The notes beneath the pieces are model-generated. The model had not been told where the DNA came from, did not search any database, and saw only the letters and a program-made list of their open reading frames with translations. Below, piece after piece: positions 44,658 to 53,939 of a stretch of 64,000 nt of DNA. Source of the DNA: JAQBDA01 sp963709875 (GTDB taxonomy: Bacteria > Chloroflexota > Anaerolineae > Anaerolineales > UBA4823); NCBI GenBank assembly GCA_963709875.1, contig CAVPYB010000013.1, positions 1-64,000 on the forward strand, read 5' to 3'. Both the position numbers and the translations under genes were made by a program. Each line of letters starts with the position of its first letter. Position 1 is the stretch's first letter.

Positions 44658-45164
44658 CTAACTGAACTTGATTTCTATTTGAAACTTTCCCAGTACGATG
44701 ATGTCTCCGCTTTTCAATGCGTGCGGTTCGTAGGGAGATATTTTCAGACCATTGATCATGGTTCCATTTGCCGAGCCGAGATCGGTAACCGAGACGTTAT
44801 CCTCAGAGACCCGGATGGTGGCATGCAGGCGCGAAACGCCACCTTCATATGCCCGGTATGGCGTGAGGTCAATGTCAGGTAATATCGGCTGAGTACCACT
44901 AATCCTGCCAATTGTGTAATCCGCACCGCTTTCCAGGGGGATGTTCTGGCTGGTTTGGATCAGTCTCAAGTTAACCCGTGCAGCTGTATCAGAGAGCTGG
45001 TTGATCGCTCTCGTCTCGGCCGCAGGATCGGGTACGGGGTTATCCTCTTTATATTGCACGGTATCGGTAGGGCTGCGAGATTGGTATGTCAGCTGTGCTC
45101 CACAGACGCTGCAAAATAATGCCCCTACCAGCTCCTGGTTGTAACAAGAGGGACATGTGATCAT
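44658..45164 (-). CDS. Zinc-ribbon plus FHA-domain protein
   Basis: A 168-residue protein. The N-terminus is a zinc ribbon (CPSCYNQELVGALFCSVCG, four Cys). After a linker (about 30-70) an FHA domain (about 75-165) follows with the phosphothreonine-binding residues YTIGR, VSRLHATI and LGSANGTMINGLKI. FHA domains bind phosphorylated Thr, so this is the natural reader of the Ser/Thr kinase encoded upstream. Its ATG overlaps the stop of the J/VWA gene (ATGA). Confidence 0.9.
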   Translation of the reverse strand: MITCPSCYNQELVGALFCSVCGAQLTYQSRSPTDTVQYKEDNPVPDPAAETRAINQLSDTAARVNLRLIQTSQNIPLESGADYTIGRISGTQPILPDIDLTPYRAYEGGVSRLHATIRVSEDNVSVTDLGSANGTMINGLKISPYEPHALKSGDIIVLGKFQIEIKFS

Positions 45165-46666
45165 AGCTGCTCTTCTATGAAATCCTCGAACGGGGTGAAA
45201 GCGTCGGCACTAGCCGGCAGCAGCAGTGCTCGGGTTCCAAATTTAATTTTCTTCTTGGCTTCCTCGCTCATTCCAATCCCGCGCTTGAGATTCTCTGCCT
45301 CGCGTAATACCGAACGCGCCAGCTCGGTCTCTCCCTGTGCAAACAGGTTTGTCGCCAGGTTGTTGAGGTGTTTTGTGGCGCCCTCGAAATTACCGTTGGA
45401 TATATCATTGTTGGCGCGTTCCTGGATGCGGTAGAGGGTCAGCCTGGATAAGGCGTTCAGCATGCCGGTCGGCGGCGGCTCGGGGTTCGGCTGAGCCAGT
45501 ACATTGCGGAACAAACCCAGGCGTGTTATCGAGGTCGGCGTCGCCAGGGAGGGCACATCCAGAGCCAATTGACCGGTTGCCATGATGATCTTTGTCGTAT
45601 CCGCGGGAAGAGGTGGAACGATGAACTCAAACAAGACGGATAGACTGCCATCCACCGGGACACTGCCCAACTGGATTGGCGACTCACTTTCGAGCGGCGC
45701 CATTTCGGGGGCAAGACGGAACGCATAGCTCAGCTTGATATCCTTCCCGAGGTGAAAATTGTAACGAACGTTATCGCTGTAAGTGCGGCTAAGTCCGATG
45801 AGTTTCTCTTTCAAGAAGTGCCGTATATCGTTCGATCGTGCGATATAAGCACAGCTCCCACCGGTTCTGGAAGCCAGGCTATCCAGGAAGCTGTCGTTCC
45901 ATTCCTCACCGATCCCGAGGCAGCTGATTCCGATACCCCTTGCAGCAGCTTGTTCAGCCACCCTCAGGCATTGGGTCTCATCTCCATATGTCCGTCCGTC
46001 AGTGAGAAGAACGAGATGGTTGATGTGCCTTTTGTTATGGTTTCTGCGGATTTCCTGGTAACCGGCATCCAGCCCGCGAAAGATCTCCGTAGCCCCCCCG
46101 GAAGAGATCATCTGGATCCTGGTTTCTATCTCATTCCGTTCCAGCCGCTTATCACCAGGGATGATGACTTCTGCCCGGTCGCTGAAAGTAACAATCGAAA
46201 GGATATCACCACGCTGCAGCTGGCGGACGATCTCGATGGCGGTATTCTTCACCGTGTCCATCCGTTCGCCCTGCATGGATGTCGACCGGTCCAAAACCAG
46301 GCACACGTTGAGCGGTGCGTTGTCCGTTACCTGTTCGGAAAATGGAGGCGAGATATTGACCAGGGCATAAACCAGCTGTTCCTCATCGATAATCGGCAGG
46401 TATTCTCGACTGTACAGAAGATGTATCTCAACGGGCGGGCGAACCCTCTCGATTGGAGGCAGCTGCCGGTCATACTTTTCCTTCAGTTCTGGGTCTACGA
46501 GCACTTCATACGCGCGTTGGATATCGAGAAACAGCTCGGTGTCTCCGCTCTCAACATTGACATCGGGGTGCAGCTTGCGAGCAGACTGGTGATAGGCGCG
46601 CCGTATTTCATCTGGGTGGGCATCCCTCGTCACTCCAAGCACCGCGTAATAGTCAGATGGAGCCAT
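45161..46666 (-). CDS. J-domain and VWA-domain fusion protein
   Basis: A 501-residue protein. The J-domain (about 1-70: DYYAVLGVTRDAHPDEIRRA, HPD motif in KLHPDVN) would recruit an Hsp70. The VWA domain (about 115-290) has an intact metal site, DRSTSM (DxSxS), with Thr in GGATEIFRG and Asp in LLTDGRT. A beta-rich region follows (about 300-400), then a helical tail (about 405-490, EGATKHLNNLATNLF). Stand-alone VWA proteins like this often act with protein kinases or in metal insertion. It is 7 bases after the phosphatase gene and overlaps the FHA gene. The pair of domains in one chain is unusual. Confidence 0.88.
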   Translation of the reverse strand: MAPSDYYAVLGVTRDAHPDEIRRAYHQSARKLHPDVNVESGDTELFLDIQRAYEVLVDPELKEKYDRQLPPIERVRPPVEIHLLYSREYLPIIDEEQLVYALVNISPPFSEQVTDNAPLNVCLVLDRSTSMQGERMDTVKNTAIEIVRQLQRGDILSIVTFSDRAEVIIPGDKRLERNEIETRIQMISSGGATEIFRGLDAGYQEIRRNHNKRHINHLVLLTDGRTYGDETQCLRVAEQAAARGIGISCLGIGEEWNDSFLDSLASRTGGSCAYIARSNDIRHFLKEKLIGLSRTYSDNVRYNFHLGKDIKLSYAFRLAPEMAPLESESPIQLGSVPVDGSLSVLFEFIVPPLPADTTKIIMATGQLALDVPSLATPTSITRLGLFRNVLAQPNPEPPPTGMLNALSRLTLYRIQERANNDISNGNFEGATKHLNNLATNLFAQGETELARSVLREAENLKRGIGMSEEAKKKIKFGTRALLLPASADAFTPFEDFIEEQL

Positions 46667-46673
46667 AGAATTG

Positions 46674-47570
46674 CTAACCAGGCAGGCGGATCAGGATGGC
46701 TGTAATATTATCTGGACCACCTGCAGCATTAGCAGCATCAACCATGGTTTTACACGCCTGGTCGGGTGTGGAGGAGTTCAGTATTGCCTGGATGAGCTCG
46801 TCTTCTTCGACCACACCCCAGAGACCATCCGAACAGAGCAGTATGTGACCATTCGATGGCAGCTGCATGTTCTTGATATCCGGGTCGAATGGCTCACCTT
46901 GACCGAGTGCCCGGTATAAGACATTGCGCTGCGGATGAATGGCGGCCTCTTCGTGGCTGATCTGCCCCAGTTCTTCGAGACGCTTGACCAGTGAGTGGTC
47001 GCGGGTGAGTATCTGCACATTTCCTTCCAGATCGATGGCATATGCTCGGCTGTCTCCAACGTGCGCAAGGATTATCTGCTCACCAAGGATCAAGGCCGCT
47101 GTCAGGGTCGTTCCCCCCCCGGGAACCTGGTTGGTGATCGCTTTATGTGCTTCTTGCACGCCTGCCTGCATGATCTCCTGCAGCGATTCTTCTGGCGTAT
47201 GCGGATTAGTGCTAAGCATGGGCAGCATCAGCCTGGAGACGATATAGCTTGCCATTGAGCGGATTGCGATACCACTGGCGATCTCACCATGCTGGTGACC
47301 GCCCATTCCATCCGCCACGATATACAGACCAAAAGGAAGGTTGGTATGGTCGCTGGTCAGCGTTGTTGTGAGCGAAAATAATGCATCCTCGTTATGCTCA
47401 CGCTGCATACCAACCGATTGACCGCAGGCAGCAAGCAGTTGTGCAGGCTGCAGCCCGGAATAATGGATCACACCGACCGATTCAATAGCTTCTTTGTCAG
47501 CGGGTTTATTGTTGATTTCTTGCCGGGTTGTTTGATCCTGGCCTAGAATTTTTTGAAAAAATCCCTTCAC
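46674..47570 (-). CDS. PP2C-family Ser/Thr protein phosphatase
   Basis: A 298-residue phosphatase with about 45 extra residues before the domain. Metal and phosphate residues are seen in MQREHNEDALFS, YIVADGMGGHQHGE, GGTTLTAALIL, AHVGDSRAYAI, LLCSDGLWGVV and GGPDNITAILI. It should reverse the action of the kinase encoded 24 bases upstream. There is no membrane segment, so it is soluble. It is the second gene of the operon. Confidence 0.93.
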   Translation of the reverse strand: MKGFFQKILGQDQTTRQEINNKPADKEAIESVGVIHYSGLQPAQLLAACGQSVGMQREHNEDALFSLTTTLTSDHTNLPFGLYIVADGMGGHQHGEIASGIAIRSMASYIVSRLMLPMLSTNPHTPEESLQEIMQAGVQEAHKAITNQVPGGGTTLTAALILGEQIILAHVGDSRAYAIDLEGNVQILTRDHSLVKRLEELGQISHEEAAIHPQRNVLYRALGQGEPFDPDIKNMQLPSNGHILLCSDGLWGVVEEDELIQAILNSSTPDQACKTMVDAANAAGGPDNITAILIRLPG

Positions 47571-47594
47571 GGGTGTTCCCCTCCCAAAATGATG

Positions 47595-49493
47595 TCACGC
47601 AAGAAGCGCATAAAGTCGATGATCGGTCGAGCCGATATAAATCAGGTCGTCGACAGCAATGGGGGTTCCGGTAATCGCACCCTGGGTGGTGAACTTCCAG
47701 CGGAGACGACCAGTCCGGTTTTCCAGGCAGTAGAGATTGCCATCAACTGATCCGCAGTACAGCGAGTCTTTGTAGATTGTCGGCGAACCAGTGACTTGAT
47801 TCTCTGCACTGAAGGTCCATACCTCTTTCGACGAACGAAGATCGATGCAGTGAATTAACCCATCGATAGAGCCTGTGAAGATGTGATCACCCGTAATGCA
47901 TGGTGTAGTTATTGTCGGCTTGTTCAGCCTGTATCTCCAAATCACCCAACCTGTACGGGCGTCCAGGGCGTACAGGGTTGCGTCAACCGATCCAAAGTAG
48001 ACAACTCCCTGGTGGATAATCGGCGAGGAAGTGATCGCACGCTTGGCTTTGAAGCGCCATTTGATCGTGCTCCTGAAATCCATGCAGTAAAAATCGCCGT
48101 TCTCCGTGCCGACATAGATCAGGTCAGTATGTACCGCCGGAGTGGAGCGAATCATTGCTCCAACGTCAGCATGCCAGGCGCGCCTGCCGCTGATCGTGTT
48201 GACAGCATGCAGATGAGCATCATCAGACCCAATCAGGATATGCCCTTCGGCGATCTGTGGTGACGAGCGAATAGGTCCGTCGGTATAATACATCCAGTTC
48301 AGCCTGCCAAAGCGAGCTGTGATCACGTGCAGGCGCTTATCTTCTGAGCCGAAAAAGACGTTGTTTTCGTATACCAGCGGTTTGCTTACAATGCCTTCCT
48401 CGGTAGGATATTTCCACAAGAACTCGCCCGTGGCCGCGTTGAGAGCATACAGGTTATTGTCGTACGAGCCGACATATATGATGCCGTCATCGTAAGTGGG
48501 CGTGCCGCGGATCTCATCCTCACAAGAAAATTCCCATACCGGCTTGATTGCTTCACCTTCGACCCGCGAGACTGCTTTTGTCAGGGCAATCTTGGTTAAG
48601 ATCCCGGTATCGCGAGCAGCATGGAGTAAGACATCCTTCATCTCCTCCGTGGTTTTGTAGCGAGCATCGGGTTCGTACTGGAGTGATTTCTCGATGATAG
48701 TGATCGTTTCCTGGGAAACGGCAGTATTGATATCCCGGATGGGACGCTCGATAAAGGAGAAGGGGGGTTCCAGACGAGGATCGCGGCGTGTGAGCAGGTG
48801 GTGCATTGTAGCGCCAAGTGCGTAGATATCTGCCAGATGACCGGCCTCGCCGCGATACTGCTCGGGGGGCGAGTATCCTTCTGTTCCGATCATTGTGCCT
48901 CGCTGCCCACCCTGGAAATGTTTAGCGATGCCAAAGTCGATCAGAACTACGTGCCCATGCTGGTTGATCATCACGTTCGAAGGCTTCATGTCCCGGAAAA
49001 TGATTGGTTCGGGTTGGTGGTTATGCAGATAGCTGAGGACATCACACAGCTCAATGCCCCACTGTACGACCCGTTCCTCCGGCAGAAACCCTTCGCTTTC
49101 ATTCAGGATCGCTTCCAGGTCTTTCCCGTTGATGAACTCCAGAATCAGATATGAACGATCGTTATGTGTGAAATAATCGTATATTCGTGGGATAGCCGGG
49201 TGGTCGAGCGTTGCCAGCAGGTTGGCTTCGCGTTCAAAATTACGCACGATTGTGTTGCGAACCAGCTCATCGCGCACCTGGTTGATCATCTCTTTGACTG
49301 CTACCAGCTTGACAACGTTGGGGAAGTGCAGGTCTCGGGCGCGATAGACCGCTCCCATTCCTCCTACGCCGATAACATTTTGAATCAGGTAGCGGTTAGT
49401 TAGCGTGGTGCCAGAATTTAGCTGGTCGGTTTCACCCGGCGCGGTTTTTGGATCGATTTTCTGAGTTATTTTATGAGTTTCAATGTCAGACAT
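47595..49493 (-). CDS. Hanks-type Ser/Thr kinase with C-terminal PQQ-type beta-propeller
   Basis: A 632-residue protein. The kinase domain (about 33-295) has IGVGGMGAVYRARD, VAVKEMI (Lys), IFRDMKPSNVMI (catalytic Asp, His of HRD replaced by Phe), LIDFGIA and GTEGYSPPEQY. The rest (about 325-632) is about seven PQQ-like blades with repeated YVGSYDNNLYALNAATGEFL-type units (GSEDKRLHVI, GSDDAHLHAV, GTENGDFYCM, GSVDATLYAL, GSIDGLIHCI, GSVDGNLYCL). No membrane helix separates the two parts, so the propeller seems to be in the cytoplasm. It leads the operon with PP2C, J/VWA and FHA genes. Confidence 0.92.
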   Translation of the reverse strand: MSDIETHKITQKIDPKTAPGETDQLNSGTTLTNRYLIQNVIGVGGMGAVYRARDLHFPNVVKLVAVKEMINQVRDELVRNTIVRNFEREANLLATLDHPAIPRIYDYFTHNDRSYLILEFINGKDLEAILNESEGFLPEERVVQWGIELCDVLSYLHNHQPEPIIFRDMKPSNVMINQHGHVVLIDFGIAKHFQGGQRGTMIGTEGYSPPEQYRGEAGHLADIYALGATMHHLLTRRDPRLEPPFSFIERPIRDINTAVSQETITIIEKSLQYEPDARYKTTEEMKDVLLHAARDTGILTKIALTKAVSRVEGEAIKPVWEFSCEDEIRGTPTYDDGIIYVGSYDNNLYALNAATGEFLWKYPTEEGIVSKPLVYENNVFFGSEDKRLHVITARFGRLNWMYYTDGPIRSSPQIAEGHILIGSDDAHLHAVNTISGRRAWHADVGAMIRSTPAVHTDLIYVGTENGDFYCMDFRSTIKWRFKAKRAITSSPIIHQGVVYFGSVDATLYALDARTGWVIWRYRLNKPTITTPCITGDHIFTGSIDGLIHCIDLRSSKEVWTFSAENQVTGSPTIYKDSLYCGSVDGNLYCLENRTGRLRWKFTTQGAITGTPIAVDDLIYIGSTDHRLYALLA

Positions 49494-49843
49494 GATTAAG
49501 CCAATAGCTAAGTTATTGTCCCATTATAGTCAACGATGACCAGAAATGCAAATGTTACGGGGAATCCTAAAATAATTGCAAATAATTGTTACAGCAAACG
49601 ATCAAAACTGCGTTGTTTTGGGGTTGCATACTGCTAAAATTCAAGCCAAACCGCTCATATCGCTCTTGTGTGGCTTCTCAACCACCTGTCTAATCGGTAT
49701 AATCTTCAACAGCCGTGGTCAATCTGGCTGCGGTAGAATCGTTGGTCAATTTTACCACCCGTCGCAAAGGGGTCAGCAAGACCCGCTCCGGGGACCCCGG
49801 TATAAGCTGTTGCCGAAATATTATTTCCGAAATGAGTACTCCT
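49494..49843 (+). other. Divergent spacer and purB leader
   Basis: This 350-base spacer separates the kinase operon (minus) from purB (plus). It holds a TATAAT at 49697-49702 with no good -35 box, a short hairpin GGGTC/GACCC (49770-49784) and a GC palindrome CCGGGGACCCCGG (49788-49800). The purine riboswitch pattern was looked for and not found. No gene is seen. Confidence 0.4.
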
Positions 49844-51241
49844 ATGACTGACCATTCAGTTTACCAATCCCCATTTACCTGGCGTTACGGGTCTGACGAG
49901 ATGCGCCGCTTATGGAGCGAGGAAGAAAAACGCCGTTTGTGGCGCCGGATATGGGTCACCCTGGCGGAGGTTCAATCTGAGTATGGGTTGGTTGAAAAAG
50001 CGCAGGTGGATGACCTCCGCCGGCATGCGGACGAGGTAGATATCCCTCGGTCGTTGGAGATCGAAGCGGAAATTCACCACGATCTGATGGCAGAGTTGAA
50101 GGCGTTTGCCGAACAATGCCCGTTGGGAGGAGCTGTGCTTCACCTGGGTGCGACTTCGATGGATATCGAAGACAACGCGGACGCGCTCCGCTTGCGCCAA
50201 TCCCTGGACCTGACGATCACGAGGCTTGTGGATGTGCTGCGTGCCTTCGTGAAGCTGGTCTATCGCTATGCAGAGCTGCCGTTGATTGCTTTCACCCACC
50301 TCCAGCCGGCGGAGCCTTCCACACTGGGCTATCGTCTGGCCGGCTATGCCCAGGACCTGCTGACGGACTGGGAGAACCTGCGCCGGGCGCGAGCGCACCT
50401 GCGCGGAAAAGGATTCAAAGGAGCGGTAGGCACCGGTGCTGCTTACGCCGAGCTGGTAGGAGTGCATAATCTGGCCGGTTTCGAGACCAGACTGTCCACT
50501 CGTCTTGGCATCCCTTTCTTCCATGTGGCGACCCAGACCTATCCTCGTAAACAGGATTACCAGGTTGTCAGTGCACTGGCCGGGCTCGGCGGTTCGTTAT
50601 ATAAATTTGCCTTCGATTTCCGGCTGCTCCAATCACCGGTGATTGGAGAGCTGTCCGAGCCATTTGGTGAGAAACAGGTGGGCTCGTCGGCGATGCCATT
50701 CAAGCGCAATCCCATACGCGCAGAGAAGATCGATTCGCTTGCCCGCGCCCTGGCAGGGATGCCGCGCCTGGCGTGGGATAATGCTGCCCACTCGCTATTA
50801 GAGCGCACTTTGGATGACTCTGCCAACCGCCGGACGCTGCTCCCGGAGGCTTTCTTGATCACTGACGAGCTGCTGTCGGTAATGCTGCCCTTGCTGGAAG
50901 GTTTGCAGGTCAATGAGGCTGCAGCAGCACGCAACCTGTCCCGGTACGCTCCATTCGCTGCCACAGAGCGGGTGCTGATGGCGCTGGTGAGAGCCGGCGC
51001 GGATAGGCAGGAGATGCACGAGCATTTGCGGGTGGCTGCTATGGCTGCCTGGCAGCAGATGGAAGGAGGAGATGATAATCCGCTGGCAGAGAATCTGATA
51101 ACCGATCCCAGGATCCAGGAATATCTAGGAGAAATATACTTGCACGAGCTGATGGACGTCAGGCAGCACCTTGGTGACGCTCCACAACGCGCACGGGGGT
51201 TGGCTGATACCATAAGAGATGTCGTGCTGCAGACCGAATGA
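49844..51241 (+). CDS. purB: Adenylosuccinate lyase
   Basis: About 465 residues. The enzyme splits SAICAR to AICAR and adenylosuccinate to AMP, both with release of fumarate. The fumarase-superfamily signature GSSAMPFKRNPIRAEKIDSL is intact, with the catalytic Ser loop, and LHLGATSMDIEDNA and TRTHLQ-like AFTHLQPAEPSTLG are the two other conserved regions. ATG 49844 is chosen because TWRYGSDEMRRLWSEEEKRR is the family start; ATG 49832 would add four residues. purH follows 88 bases later and catalyses the steps just after, so the two form a purine unit. Confidence 0.92.
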   Translation: MTDHSVYQSPFTWRYGSDEMRRLWSEEEKRRLWRRIWVTLAEVQSEYGLVEKAQVDDLRRHADEVDIPRSLEIEAEIHHDLMAELKAFAEQCPLGGAVLHLGATSMDIEDNADALRLRQSLDLTITRLVDVLRAFVKLVYRYAELPLIAFTHLQPAEPSTLGYRLAGYAQDLLTDWENLRRARAHLRGKGFKGAVGTGAAYAELVGVHNLAGFETRLSTRLGIPFFHVATQTYPRKQDYQVVSALAGLGGSLYKFAFDFRLLQSPVIGELSEPFGEKQVGSSAMPFKRNPIRAEKIDSLARALAGMPRLAWDNAAHSLLERTLDDSANRRTLLPEAFLITDELLSVMLPLLEGLQVNEAAAARNLSRYAPFAATERVLMALVRAGADRQEMHEHLRVAAMAAWQQMEGGDDNPLAENLITDPRIQEYLGEIYLHELMDVRQHLGDAPQRARGLADTIRDVVLQTE

Positions 51242-51329
51242 TATTAGCCTATGCAATCCGGGGTAGTTGATAATACAGCGCTCGTGAGACATTTCGTCAA
51301 AAGTCCCCCCGCCATAAGAGGAGTAATCC

Positions 51330-52847
51330 ATGCCTGTTGCACTGCTCTCCGTATCGGATAAACGCGGCCTTGTGGAGCTAGGAGGTGGTCTGATCGACCT
51401 TGGTTGGGCATTGCTGGCCAGTGGAGGTACAGCCAAAGCCCTCCGGCAGGAGAATCTGGTCGTCCAGGAAGTGGCAGAATATACCCGCTCTCCGGAAATC
51501 CTGGGCGGGCGCGTCAAAACACTGCATCCGGCTGTACATGCTGGGATCCTGGCAGGCGATAGCGCTCAAGACCAGGCTGATCTGGATCGCATCTCTGCCA
51601 GGGTGATCGATCTGGTCGCAGTCAATTTATACCCATTTCAAGCAGTGGTCGCCGGCGAAGATATCCGCGTGGAGGATGCGATCGAGAATATCGATATTGG
51701 CGGTGTGGCATTGATCCGCGCCGCGGCGAAGAATTACACCCGAGTGGCAGTCCTTACCGATCCGGAAGACTACCCAGTCGTATTGGCTGAGCTGCAGCAG
51801 ACGGGTGTCGTCAGCCCGGCGACACGCTACCGGCTGGCGCGCAGAGCATTTGCCCACACGGCTGGTTACGATTCGGCTATTGCGGCCTACTTGGCTGGGT
51901 TAGGGGCGGGCACTGGTGAACACCTGACTTTGGAACTTCACCCACTGGGTAAGCTGCGATACGGAGAAAACCCCCACCAGGATGCTGAACTATTCAGCTA
52001 CAAACCTGGTTCTGGCCCGGTGGGCGGCAGGCTGCTGCAAGGCAAGCCTATTTCTTACAATAATCTGCTCGACCTGGATGCCGCCTGGAGAGCCGTTGTC
52101 TCCTTCGAGCGACCGGCAGTATGCATCGTCAAGCACCTCTCCCCATGTGGAATCGCCTGCAGCGACTCGATTGCTCAGGCATTCGATGCCGCCCTCGCCA
52201 GCGACCCGGTCTCAGCGTTTGGAGGTGTAATTGCAGCGAACCATCCTTTCGACGCAGAAGCAGCCGATTCTTTAGGGAATTTGTTCGTGGAGTGTATCGC
52301 CGCACCCAGTTTCCCGGTGGAGAGCCTACAGATCCTCTCGCAGCGAAAGAACCTGCGCCTGCTGCTGATGCCCGACACCGAGCTCGACCCGCCCTACGAG
52401 CTTCGCTCGATCAACCGTGGGATGCTGCGCCAGACCATCGACCGGGGAGACCCTGCCGGGGTCGAGTGGCAGGTTGTCTCGTCGCGTCCACCAAGCGAAG
52501 AAGAAATGGTAGCCCTGCGCTTTGCCTGGAAGGCGTGCCAGCATGTAAAATCAAATGCGATTGTATTTGCGCGCGGAGAAGCGACAGTCGGAATAGGCGG
52601 GGGGCAGCCCAACCGGGTAGATTGCGTGCGCATCGCAGCCGCCCGCGCCGGAGATAAGGCCCGCGGAGCGGTCATGGCATCGGATGCTTTTTTCCCTTTC
52701 CCCGATTCAATAGAAGAAGCAGCCAGCGCCGGGATCACGGCGGTCATCTCGCCCGGAGGCTCGGTCAGGGACGAGCAGGCCATCGAGGCTGCTGACTCTA
52801 ATGGGATGGCCATGATTTTTACGGGAATACGTCACTTCCGCCATTAA
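51330..52847 (+). CDS. purH: Bifunctional AICAR formyltransferase/IMP cyclohydrolase
   Basis: A 505-residue enzyme for the last two steps to IMP. The N-terminal MGS-like cyclohydrolase domain (about 1-190) shows LLSVSDKRGLVELGGGL, ASGGTAKALR, LGGRVKTLHPAVHAGIL and ENIDIGGVALIRAAAKNY. The C-terminal formyltransferase (about 195-505) shows LRYGENPHQDAELF, VKHLSPCGIA (catalytic His and Cys region), QHVKSNAIVFA and DAFFPFPDSIEEAA. GAGGAG precedes the ATG. It shares direction with purB. Confidence 0.95.
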   Translation: MPVALLSVSDKRGLVELGGGLIDLGWALLASGGTAKALRQENLVVQEVAEYTRSPEILGGRVKTLHPAVHAGILAGDSAQDQADLDRISARVIDLVAVNLYPFQAVVAGEDIRVEDAIENIDIGGVALIRAAAKNYTRVAVLTDPEDYPVVLAELQQTGVVSPATRYRLARRAFAHTAGYDSAIAAYLAGLGAGTGEHLTLELHPLGKLRYGENPHQDAELFSYKPGSGPVGGRLLQGKPISYNNLLDLDAAWRAVVSFERPAVCIVKHLSPCGIACSDSIAQAFDAALASDPVSAFGGVIAANHPFDAEAADSLGNLFVECIAAPSFPVESLQILSQRKNLRLLLMPDTELDPPYELRSINRGMLRQTIDRGDPAGVEWQVVSSRPPSEEEMVALRFAWKACQHVKSNAIVFARGEATVGIGGGQPNRVDCVRIAAARAGDKARGAVMASDAFFPFPDSIEEAASAGITAVISPGGSVRDEQAIEAADSNGMAMIFTGIRHFRH

Positions 52848-52861
52848 CAGCGCTGAATGGG

Positions 52862-53854
52862 CTAGCGGTAGTCAGTCTCTCCGTCTGGCTTGTTATCCAA
52901 AATCGCCTCAATCTGTTCCATCACATCTGCTGTTAGTCTACTTACGACCTCCAGAGCAACCATGTTCTCGGTCACCTGGCTGGCTCTCGAAGCGCCGGTG
53001 ATGACCGTGCTGACGTTGGGATTCTTCAGACACCAGGCCAGGGCAAGCTGTGCCATCGTGCAGCCTAATTCCTCGGTGATGGGCATCAGCTGCTTCACTT
53101 TTTCTATTTGTATCGCAGTCTCATCAGTCTCGAATCTTTCCCTCAACCATTCATAGCCTTCCAATGTGACCCGGGTGCCGGATGGAATGCCCTGGTTGTA
53201 TTTACCGGTCAGCAGACCGCTTGCGAGAGGGCTCCAGATCGTCGTCCCCAAACCGATCTCGGCGTACAGCGGGGCATATTCCGCTTCTACACGCTGACGG
53301 TGGAACATATGGTATTGGGGCTGTTCCATCAGCGGCGGGATCAGGTGCTCCTGGCGGGCGATGGAATACGCTTCCATGATCCGGGTCGCGCTCCACTCGC
53401 TGGTGCCCCAATAGAACGCCTTACCCTGGTTGATGACATGGTTCATCGCCCGGACTGTCTCTTCGACCGGCGTGTGGATATCCGGACGGTGGCAGAAGAC
53501 CAGATCAACATAGTCCATCTGCAATCGTTTCAAGGAGGCATCCAGCCCTTCGATAATATGCTTGCGGGTCAGCCCGCTGTCGTTAGGGCCATCTCCACTC
53601 CAGAATATCTTGGTTGATATGACCAGATCGCTGCGCTTCCAGCCGGCTCTCTTGATCACATTGCCCATCACCGTTTCAGCATTTCCATCGGCGTATACTT
53701 CGGCGTTATCGAAGAAATTTACGCCTGCATCGAAGGCTGCCTGCATGCACTCATAAGCAATGTCTTCGCCCACCTGCTTACCGTAGGTTACCCATGCGCC
53801 GAGGCTCAGCGCGGAAACTTTCAAACCTGATCTGCCCAGATTGCGATATTCCAT
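52862..53854 (-). CDS. Aldo/keto reductase (Kv-beta-like group)
   Basis: A 330-residue NADPH-dependent reductase. The start MEYRNLGRSGLKVSALSLG is typical. The catalytic tetrad is in FFDNAEVYADG (Asp, Tyr), VISTKIFW (Lys) and DLVFCHRPD (His). The cofactor region is PLASGLLTGKYN and VITGASRASQVTEN. The group includes potassium channel beta subunits and various aldehyde reductases; the substrate is unknown. The gene converges with purH 14 bases away. 85 bases lie between it and the inositol phosphatase gene. Confidence 0.9.
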   Translation of the reverse strand: MEYRNLGRSGLKVSALSLGAWVTYGKQVGEDIAYECMQAAFDAGVNFFDNAEVYADGNAETVMGNVIKRAGWKRSDLVISTKIFWSGDGPNDSGLTRKHIIEGLDASLKRLQMDYVDLVFCHRPDIHTPVEETVRAMNHVINQGKAFYWGTSEWSATRIMEAYSIARQEHLIPPLMEQPQYHMFHRQRVEAEYAPLYAEIGLGTTIWSPLASGLLTGKYNQGIPSGTRVTLEGYEWLRERFETDETAIQIEKVKQLMPITEELGCTMAQLALAWCLKNPNVSTVITGASRASQVTENMVALEVVSRLTADVMEQIEAILDNKPDGETDYR

Positions 53855-53939
53855 AAAAATTGCTCCTGTTTCTGTTGCTTGATGATTGTGGTGAATGATG
53901 ATCGATTGGCGTAATTCTACCTGGCTCTGCTGTTAGGTG

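Noticed and set aside
49494..49843. Purine riboswitch upstream of purB
   Set aside because: The conserved loop sequences of the aptamer were not found.
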